A DNA stretch of 64,000 bases, from positions 22,010,001 through 22,074,000 of the forward strand of contig JBHGNT010000009.1 in NCBI GenBank assembly GCA_043228905.1, given 5' to 3'. The notes under the pieces were generated by a model. It worked only from the letters and a program-made list of their open reading frames with translations. It ran no database searches and was not told where the DNA came from. Origin of the DNA: Azolla caroliniana. Taxonomy: Eukaryota > Polypodiophyta. Made by a program: the position numbers and the translations under genes. Shown here piece after piece: positions 57,801 to 64,000 of the stretch (positions are counted from its first letter, which is position 1; every line of letters starts with the position of its first letter).

Positions 57801-58762
57801 ATTGCATACACCATTCCTTGTCCGTTAGATCTCGGTCAGGAAGGTCTTCACCTCCAGTAGCGGCGACAAGTTTCTTTTGGCTAACATCAATATGTGGCTG
57901 AGATTTTATCTCTTCGTTGAAGAGAAGCTTTTTTCCTCTCTTCATGGTCTCAGGAACTACCTTGGTCTGGGCTTTGATTGGAGAACCCTGTATGCGAAGC
58001 TTTATTTTCTTCACGGGTCGGTCCGACAGGTTCTCAAACGACCTATTTAAGAAAGTATATGCAAAAACATAAGTTAGGTGGTCACGTAGATTAAGGTTGT
58101 ATATTAAAATATAAATATTAAGATGAAGAACAATTCTCACTAGTAGTCCTATATTCAAAAATCTATTCTAGGCAGGGCTATTCAACCTAGAAAATATATA
58201 TCGTAATAAGTAAACAGGGTTATATATTCTTTTAAAGAGTAGGTATGACTTATATAGATTCCAAACCTATATTGAGGAGAATTTGCTATCGTAAAGGCAA
58301 TTTAGGGATCATTTTCTACTATTTAAAGCTAAAGTAGGTCATAAAACACCTATAATTAGGGCATGTTTTTTTTTAAAAGTAAGGAAAGTCAACATAAAAA
58401 AGATTGATTTTGACAGACAATTTGATATCTTTTCCACACAATAATTAATTGTTACCCCAAAAACACAAATTTTCTCTCTCAAAGCCTTCTTTTATACAGG
58501 AGCTCGATACGGCATATCGAGTTCGTGTTTAAAACCTAAACTTTAAACAGGAACTCGATACGCCGTATCGAGTTCCTGTTTAAAAAGCAAAAACAAATTA
58601 TGAACTCGATACGCCGTATCGAGTTCCTGTATAAAGTTTGTATTGTATACAGGAACTCGATACGACGTATCGAGTTCTTGAGCGACGAAACATATTTACA
58701 AAAATGTCCACAGTGTTAGAGGCCTACCTGGAGTCCTCGCGCTCAATTCTCTTTGAAGACAT
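54817..58762 (-). pseudogene. ParB-like domain + beta-class N6/N4 DNA methyltransferase, with three in-frame stops
   Basis: Six exons join in phase: 58,728-58,762, 56,405-58,042, 56,190-56,328, 55,640-56,106, 55,265-55,551, 54,817-55,169, giving 973 codons. The first half has a basic, Ser-rich region. Then a ParB/Srx-like domain follows (FNLPITHIHRAPID, YFVIGGSHSAEARRQL, then LAWDHNNDN). The C-terminal half has a beta-order methylase: catalytic motif IV as DIPYGF near 55,835, the NPYQKPQRL stretch near 55,340, and SAM motif I as DLFSG at 55,265-55,280. An acidic tail ends it. Bacteria and phages use ParB-methylase fusions for DNA modification. Stops lie at 56,878 (TAG), 56,304 (TAA) and 54,991 (TGA). 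Each is one C-to-T step from CAG, CAA and CGA. The last intron would need a GC donor. Possibly a transposon or horizontally gained gene, now inactive. Confidence 0.75.
58497..58680. repeat. Array of four palindromes at 51-bp period
   Basis: The core CTCGATACGNCGTATCGAG, a perfect 9+1+9 palindrome, occurs with centres at 58,512, 58,563, 58,614 and 58,665, spaced exactly 51 bp. Copy 2 (58,548-58,578) is perfect over 15-base arms, copy 4 has one mismatch, copy 3 is perfect over 12-base arms, and copy 1 is the most diverged. Spacers are AT-rich and less conserved. The array lies in intron 1 of the ParB-methylase gene, 48 bases from exon 1. It resembles clustered parS or operator sites (inference). 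Confidence 0.9.
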
Positions 58763-58887
58763 GGTTGATCGTGTGGCAGTGGAGGCGGAGATCGCGCTTT
58801 GGTGCTTTGTGCTCTGTGTGCTCTGTGTGCTTTGTGTGCTCTGTACGCTCTGTACGGTCTTGTGAGTGAAATATGACGAGGTCTTCC

Positions 58888-58895
58888 TATTTATA
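58888..58895 (-). promoter_or_regulatory. TATA box of the ParB-methylase gene
   Basis: The minus strand reads TATAAATA about 126 bases upstream of the ATG at 58,762. Between them lies a leader with five or six ACAGAGC(A/G)-type repeats. Placement fits a TATA promoter for this gene. Confidence 0.55.
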
Positions 58896-59094
58896 GGGAT
58901 TGACCACATTGGTTCAAGTAACCATAGTCACCTTAACCAAGGTTGGTAAGTTTGAGGATAGTTAGTTGGTAACCACAATCACATTAACTAGAGTAACTTA
59001 TGATTCCATTAATGATTACAAAGTCAAACTAACATATTGATCAATCTTTTATAGTCATAACAACCTGCAATGACTTCAAAGGTCATGAAGGAGA

Positions 59095-59533
59095 TGTCAG
59101 GAATAGTACTAAAACAGAGATGGAATTAGTACTAAGAACAACAGTACTATTAGTACTAAGAGGACGGGATTGCGTAAGATTCCCGAGAGAGGAAGTGAGA
59201 AGAGGAGAGAGAGAGAGATAGCGAGAATGAGAGAGAGAGAGAGATGATGACAACAACTATATATTATGTGAAAAGATAAGTACAAGCGGCTAAGAGGCTT
59301 AAGACTGGCGTTGAACCAATTTGGTTCAAAACAATGCCTTGTGCCTCCTTTTATAATGTTTTTAGGAATAATCCTGAAGCTTCTAGAATGTTCCAGAGAG
59401 ATCTGGAATATACATCAATTTTCTATGATAAAGTATAAATGAAAATAATATCCTACAAAATACAATTCATAATCTAATGGTAAGAGCTCGACCCATGTAG
59501 CATAAAGTCATGGGTTCGAGTCTTGCCATGACA
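59095..59533 (-). repeat. 3' LTR of chromodomain Ty3/gypsy element
   Basis: On the minus strand it starts TGTCATGG after the purine tract and ends CCTGACA, so the termini are inverted TGTCA/TGACA. It is 439 bp long. Within it, plus strand 59,466-59,530 shows AATGGTAAGAGC and GGGTTCGAGTC, resembling tRNA A and B boxes. The other LTR lies outside the window, so the outer border is inferred from the termini. Confidence 0.65.
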
Positions 59534-59546
59534 CTATCTCCCCCTT
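59534..59546 (-). other. Polypurine tract
   Basis: The minus strand reads TTAAGGGGGAGATAG directly before the LTR start, overlapping the pol stop codon. This primes plus-strand DNA synthesis in LTR elements. Confidence 0.75.
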
Positions 59547-62500
59547 AAAGACGACGAGTGGAACGAGTCGGCGCTAATTGCGGACCGGGTTTGTCCGGAT
59601 ACTTTCGGTGGAAATCAGCAAGAAGATCTTGTGCATTGGCAACATTCTCGACGGGTTCCCAAGTACGTTCGCTCGGACTATAACCGAGCCAATCGACCAA
59701 GTAATAAAGTTTGTTGCGAACAAGTTTGGAATCGAGGATGGCAGCAACTTCATACTCCGGGCCGGCGTCCAACTCCAGCGGGGGCGGCGGTGGTGTCACA
59801 CGATCGGGAATGGTGTTTGCTTTATAAGGTTCAAGAAGAGAACAATGGAAAACCGGATGTATCTGAAGCTGCGGAGGGAGATCCAGGCGGAAGGTGACAT
59901 CATTAATCTTCCCCGTAATACGGAAAGGACCGAGTCGTCGATAATCCAACTTGTCGCACGGTCGAGTAGTCTTGATGTGACGACGTAAGAGCCATACTCG
60001 ATCTCCGATGGCAAAAGAGGAGGGAATCCGATGACGATCCGCATAAGTCTTCTGTGTGTGTTGAGCATGACGAAGGTGAGTAGAGAGATCCATCTGGATC
60101 TTGCGTAGCCTCTCCAAATGGTCCTCGACACGAGGGTTGGTAGGTAGCTCCGGAGTGTCGATCACCGACCAGCAAGGATGGAAACCGGTATAAGCGAGAA
60201 ATGGGGAGACCCGAGTCGAGGAGTGAATAGCATTATTATACGCAAACTCCGCAAAGTGGAGAATCTCGGCCCAATCGTCCTGTTGATAACTCAGGAAACA
60301 CCGGAGATATTGCTCCAACGTTTGGTTTGTTCGTTCCGCCTGTCCGTCAGTTTGAGGATGGTAGCCGGAGGAGAGGTTGCAGGAGACCTTGAGCATCCTG
60401 AAGAGATGCTGCCAAAATTTGGAGACAAATTGCGGGCCTCGGTCACTGATAATACTGTCTGGTAGGCCATGATGCCGAAATACCTCACGCATAACAAGAG
60501 CGGCGGTTTCCTCGCTAGTGATGGCTTTAGTACATGGCACAAAATGTGCCATCTTCGTATATCGATCGACGACGGTTAGGATAGCATCGAAACCCTTCGA
60601 GACCGGCAGATCTGTGATAAAATCAAGACAAATAGACTGCCATGGCTTACTTGGAATTGGTAAAGGTTCCAACAAGCCATATGGATGGTGTCGTGGCATC
60701 TTTGCTCGGCAGCAAGCATCACAGGTCCGAACGTAGTCGTCGACAAAACGGCGCATGTGGGGCCACCAAAAAGATCGCTGCACTAACTCCAACGTCTTGG
60801 TACTACCGAAATGTCCCGCCGTATGGGTGTCGTGACAATGTTGGACGATTTGAAGGCGACAGGAGCAATTGGGGACATATACGCGCTTTTTAAAGAATAA
60901 CAAACCATCATGATATTCGAATTGTCGGTAGTCAATACCTGGTTGTTGAGACTGAGAACAGGATGCCCGAGAAGTATCAATGTGCGCCAGGATGTCTTGA
61001 GCAAAACTATCCGTCTTCAAGGTTGCACGTATGTCATCGGTAATCCGTGAATCCATCGGGGTGTGAAAAATCCGCGTCGTGTGCAATAGTGTTGGTCCCA
61101 AGATTACTTGCTTTTGATTATCAAATGTTGCGTCACCAGGACGAGGTGCAAGATATGAACGCCGTGATAGTGCATCTGCTTTTCCTTGCTGCTTCCCCGG
61201 TCGATATGTGATTTCGAAGTTGAAACGCGTGAGGAATTGCGCCCACCGAGCTTGTCGTCGATTTAGTACACGAGCGTTCTGAAAATAAGCAAGATTTTTA
61301 TGATCGCTAAAGACAATGACCTGATGTGGAGAGCCCTCTAAGAAATGCCGCCATTGTACAAATGAATCCACGATGGCTAATAACTCCTTGTCATGTATTT
61401 CGTAGTTGATTTCTGCGACATTGAATTTGTGCGAATGGAAAGCCACCGGATGCAACTCTTCTTTATCGCCTTGTTGAGAAAGGATACTACCGAGGGCGAA
61501 ATCTGATGCGTCGGCCTCCATGATGAATGGTTTGCTTGTATCCACATGAGCTAGAATCGGTGCTGATGTAAAGGCTTTCTTAAGATGCCGAAAAGCCATA
61601 TCTGCTTCGATGGACCAAAGAAATGCTTGGCCCTTCTTCGTAAGTTGTGTGAGAGGTAAAATAATCTTCGAGTAATCCTGTATAAACTTACGGTAGAAGT
61701 TAGCAAAGCCTAGAAAACATTGTACATCTCGTACTGACCGTGGAATTTGCCACTCTAGTACAGTTTGGATTTTAGCTGGATCCATGGCGATGCCCTTTGA
61801 GGAGATGACGTAGCCTAGAAATTCCACTTGCTTGCAGTCAAAGCTACATTTCTCTAGCTTGGCATAAAGACCATTCTCGCGGAGTCGTTTTAGTACTAAT
61901 AGTACATGAGAATCGTGCTCTTCCTGGGTCTTCGAATAAATCAACAAATCATCCAGATAAATGATCAAACAGATATCCAAGAGGTCTCTGAATATATCAT
62001 TTGCCATGTGTTGGAAGACTGCGGGTGCATTGGTTAGGCCAAACGGCATAACAGTATACTCGAAATGCCCATACCGCGTGCGAAAAGCGGTCTTCCACTC
62101 ATCTCCCGGTCGGATCCGCACGAGATTATACGCTCCTCGTAGGTCGATTTTAGTAAAAAACTTGGCACCATTAACTCGCTCTAAAAGACTTGATATAAGA
62201 GGAAGTGCATACCTATTCCGGATGGTGACTTTATTCAATCCGCGGTAATCAACGACAAGACGAAGTGAGCCATCTTTCTTCTTGACAAAGAAGATGGGTG
62301 CACCGGCCGGAGATTTCGAATGACGGATGAACCCGCTTGCCAAGTTCTCCTCTATGTAGGCTCGAAGGACTTCTAACTCGGTGGGTGACAAGTTGTAAAT
62401 TGGTCCCCATGGTGGCTCGGTTCCTGGTTGTAAATCGATGGGACAGTCATAGGGACGGTGATGAGGAAGGGTACCGGCTTTTACCTTGTCAAATACATCG

Positions 62501-63117
62501 GCATAAGGATGATATTTTGTCGGAAGTTGTATTGAGGAGTCCTTCTTAATAGTGCTAGAAGGATGTACTGATATGGCAAATAGGAACATTGCCTCCTTGG
62601 GTCCTTCTTCGCGTAGTTGATGGAGTGAAATGGTCGAAACTCGGTGAGTTGCTTCTTGGGGTGGTCGATATCGGACTTCTCTTGTTCTCCAATCTATGGC
62701 TGGATTATGTAATTCAAGCCATGGTAATCCTAGGACAATGGGATGCTCTGGACTACTTATTATATTAAATGATATTATACACACAAAACTACCTAGGACA
62801 ACTTGAATGGGTTCTGATTCTTCTACAATATTCCCGGAAGCAATGGGATGACCATCAATGACCACTACAGATGCGGGACAAGGAAGTTTTCTTAAGGATA
62901 TCTGAGAAGCTTGGGCAAAATTTCGATCCATGAAACAGGAATTAGCTCCAGAATCTAAAAGTGCTAGGACGGGTACTGGGGGAGTACTTTTAGTACTAAC
63001 AATGACTTGGGCTAGGAACACATTGCTAACTTGCTTGGAAGGAATGGAACCACTAATGGGCTGTACAGATCTAGGGCTGCTGTCCAACCAAATGGCTCCT
63101 ATTTTGGCTGGACTCAA
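59545..63117 (-). CDS. Ty3/gypsy pol polyprotein with chromodomain, 1190 codons
   Basis: This is one uninterrupted frame. In order it has protease (ALLDSGANSCFMD, near residue 52), reverse transcriptase (YLDDLLIYS, near residue 395), RNase H (MEADASDFALGSIL and HDKELLAIVDSF), integrase zinc finger (HCHDTHTAGHFG...CDACC), and integrase core ([37 protein letters not shown]). It closes with a chromodomain (YYLVDWLGYSPSERTWEPVENV) near the C-terminus. The chromodomain marks a chromovirus, whose integrase is guided to heterochromatin. The frame opens at a TTG, not an ATG, and overlaps the gag stop in -1 register, so expression probably needs frameshifting. The intact frame suggests a recently active element. 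Confidence 0.95.
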   Translation of the reverse strand: MSPAKIGAIWLDSSPRSVQPISGSIPSKQVSNVFLAQVIVSTKSTPPVPVLALLDSGANSCFMDRNFAQASQISLRKLPCPASVVVIDGHPIASGNIVEESEPIQVVLGSFVCIISFNIISSPEHPIVLGLPWLELHNPAIDWRTREVRYRPPQEATHRVSTISLHQLREEGPKEAMFLFAISVHPSSTIKKDSSIQLPTKYHPYADVFDKVKAGTLPHHRPYDCPIDLQPGTEPPWGPIYNLSPTELEVLRAYIEENLASGFIRHSKSPAGAPIFFVKKKDGSLRLVVDYRGLNKVTIRNRYALPLISSLLERVNGAKFFTKIDLRGAYNLVRIRPGDEWKTAFRTRYGHFEYTVMPFGLTNAPAVFQHMANDIFRDLLDICLIIYLDDLLIYSKTQEEHDSHVLLVLKRLRENGLYAKLEKCSFDCKQVEFLGYVISSKGIAMDPAKIQTVLEWQIPRSVRDVQCFLGFANFYRKFIQDYSKIILPLTQLTKKGQAFLWSIEADMAFRHLKKAFTSAPILAHVDTSKPFIMEADASDFALGSILSQQGDKEELHPVAFHSHKFNVAEINYEIHDKELLAIVDSFVQWRHFLEGSPHQVIVFSDHKNLAYFQNARVLNRRQARWAQFLTRFNFEITYRPGKQQGKADALSRRSYLAPRPGDATFDNQKQVILGPTLLHTTRIFHTPMDSRITDDIRATLKTDSFAQDILAHIDTSRASCSQSQQPGIDYRQFEYHDGLLFFKKRVYVPNCSCRLQIVQHCHDTHTAGHFGSTKTLELVQRSFWWPHMRRFVDDYVRTCDACCRAKMPRHHPYGLLEPLPIPSKPWQSICLDFITDLPVSKGFDAILTVVDRYTKMAHFVPCTKAITSEETAALVMREVFRHHGLPDSIISDRGPQFVSKFWQHLFRMLKVSCNLSSGYHPQTDGQAERTNQTLEQYLRCFLSYQQDDWAEILHFAEFAYNNAIHSSTRVSPFLAYTGFHPCWSVIDTPELPTNPRVEDHLERLRKIQMDLSTHLRHAQHTQKTYADRHRIPSSFAIGDRVWLLRRHIKTTRPCDKLDYRRLGPFRITGKINDVTFRLDLPPQLQIHPVFHCSLLEPYKANTIPDRVTPPPPPLELDAGPEYEVAAILDSKLVRNKLYYLVDWLGYSPSERTWEPVENVANAQDLLADFHRKYPDKPGPQLAPTRSTRRL

Positions 63118-64000
63118 TCGTTTAACTCTTCATCTAATTGACTAAGGATTTCAAATTTATTTGAGATACTTGGGCTATTAGTACTATGAATACTATCTGA
63201 CACTCTATTAGTACTATTAATACTATCAGACACTCCAAAGGGAAGAATTGACTCGGGTTTAGTACAGGCGACGATTTGATTTACCTGTCTTCTTGGCCTA
63301 TGGGGACAATTGATGGCGATATGTCCTGGTCCACCGCAATAAAGACATAATCGATTGACACGTCGTCGTTGCTTTTCTTCTTCCGATAACGGGCCGCGTC
63401 GACGCATGGTATTGATCTCCATCGGTGTCGAAGTATTTGCTTGAGGTATGTCTCGTGCAAACGGTTTAGCCGCGACTGCGGCGTAAGTGGGCTCTGGCCT
63501 AGAGCATGGTATCTGTAATTGACGTTCTGAACGCCGTTCAAAAAGGCGGTTGTCACATCGAACTGCTCGACTGATTGCCTCCGTAAGAGACTTTGGTTCT
63601 TCGGGGAAAGTTAGAAGTAGATCTTTGACATCGTTTCGCAAGCCATAGCGAAACTGCTCCATTAGTGCTTGATCATCCCAGGGTATATCTGAAGCAAGTA
63701 GGCGGAAATCCGCCGCGTAGGCAGAGGCTGGACGATCGCCTTGACGCAATCGCCGGATCTTGTTGATCGCCGTCCTGATGCTGTCGGTGTCTCCGAAGCA
63801 GGCTTTAAACTCACCAATAAAATCTTCAAAGTTATTAAGTAAGGGTGATTGTTTTTCTAGAAGCGGAGCAAACCATGCCAAGGCTGAGCCGCTAAGTAGC
63901 GTGCCTATTAGGCCGACTCGAGATGCATCAGTGGGATATCGGGAAGGATGCATCTGGATGACTAAGCGTACCTGATTAAGGAATCCCCGGAATTGCGAAC
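63114..64000 (-). CDS. Ty3/gypsy gag, N-terminus beyond the window
   Basis: The frame is open from the window edge to a TGA at 63,114-63,116. It shows the capsid region FLNQVRLVIQ, RYPTDASRVGLIGTLLSGSA and FRLLASDIPWDDQALMEQFR, then a zinc knuckle CLYCGGPGHIAINC near 63,310-63,350. The capsid style is that of chromoviruses of fungi and of Sushi-type elements more than of the usual seed-plant lineages (judged by memory of motifs). Gag packages the element RNA. An internal ATG at 63,953 is unlikely to be the true start because in-frame gag sequence continues upstream. Confidence 0.9.
   Translation of the reverse strand, partial: SQFRGFLNQVRLVIQMHPSRYPTDASRVGLIGTLLSGSALAWFAPLLEKQSPLLNNFEDFIGEFKACFGDTDSIRTAINKIRRLRQGDRPASAYAADFRLLASDIPWDDQALMEQFRYGLRNDVKDLLLTFPEEPKSLTEAISRAVRCDNRLFERRSERQLQIPCSRPEPTYAAVAAKPFARDIPQANTSTPMEINTMRRRGPLSEEEKQRRRVNRLCLYCGGPGHIAINCPHRPRRQVNQIVACTKPESILPFGVSDSINSTNRVSDSIHSTNSPSISNKFEILSQLDEELND
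63120..63126 (-). promoter_or_regulatory. Putative -1 frameshift heptamer GTTAAAC
   Basis: The minus strand reads G TTA AAC GAT TGA in gag frame, so the heptamer lies one codon before the gag stop. A -1 slip after AAC leads straight into the open pol frame. Heptamers of this kind are known to support frameshifting. Confidence 0.55.

Noticed and set aside
58497-58680. CRISPR-like array (regular repeats and spacers)
   Set aside because: There are only four units, the repeats are perfect palindromes, the spacers are AT-rich and similar to each other, and the setting is a plant intron without cas genes.
54817-58762. Use of a variant genetic code in which TAA and TAG mean Gln
   Set aside because: A third stop is TGA at an Arg-like site, neighbouring genes use the standard code, and C-to-T decay explains all three more simply.
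59466-59530. A functional tRNA gene
   Set aside because: A and B box-like words exist, but the arms do not give a full cloverleaf with a 7-bp acceptor stem.

Overview
The window is nuclear DNA of a land plant. GT-AG introns are predicted in several genes, there is a single-exon PLS-type PPR gene of about 1,000 residues, an NPR1-type gene with four exons, a plastid-targeted shikimate-type enzyme, and abundant LTR retrotransposons. The very long PPR gene, PPR pseudogenes, a chromodomain Ty3/gypsy element with a fungal-like gag, and a bacterial-type ParB/DNA-methylase gene suggest a non-seed vascular plant, most likely a fern or lycophyte. That placement is an inference from gene style, not from a database match.

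Region 1 (1-12,776) is a nest of gag-only LTR retrotransposons on the minus strand. Two units of one family (LTRs 1,796-3,352 and 11,839-12,776) lie in an LTR-gag-LTR-gag arrangement. A GC-rich relative (4,110-10,187, two 521-bp LTRs) is inserted in the gag region of one unit. The primer-binding sites fit plant tRNA-Trp. Inside the GC-rich element are two hammerhead ribozymes 349 nt apart in sense orientation. Region 2 (12,777-20,687) holds PPR pseudogene fragments arranged as an inverted repeat, a degraded gag relic, and otherwise unassigned AT-rich sequence.

Region 3 (20,688-49,430) is the host-gene part: a ULP1-type SUMO protease (minus), a long PPR protein (minus), an NPR1-like BTB/ankyrin protein (minus), and a divergently transcribed 3-dehydroquinate-synthase-like gene (plus). 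The last has open, phase-consistent exons but has lost several catalytic residues. Its second intron carries a 4.5-kb head-to-head palindrome of Ty3/gypsy 3' ends.

Region 4 (49,431-64,000) holds a truncated Ty1/copia element, then a six-exon gene (minus) encoding a ParB-like domain plus a beta-class N6/N4 DNA methyltransferase. It is interrupted by three in-frame stops. Its first intron holds four palindromes at an exact 51-bp period, reminiscent of ParB target sites. Next comes a chromodomain Ty3/gypsy element with an intact pol, whose 5' end lies beyond the window.

The most unusual items are the ribozyme pair, the ParB-methylase gene with its palindrome array, and the dehydroquinate-synthase-like pseudoenzyme. 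Exon limits and element borders were read by eye from splice signals, frame and repeat matches. No alignment or folding program was run.
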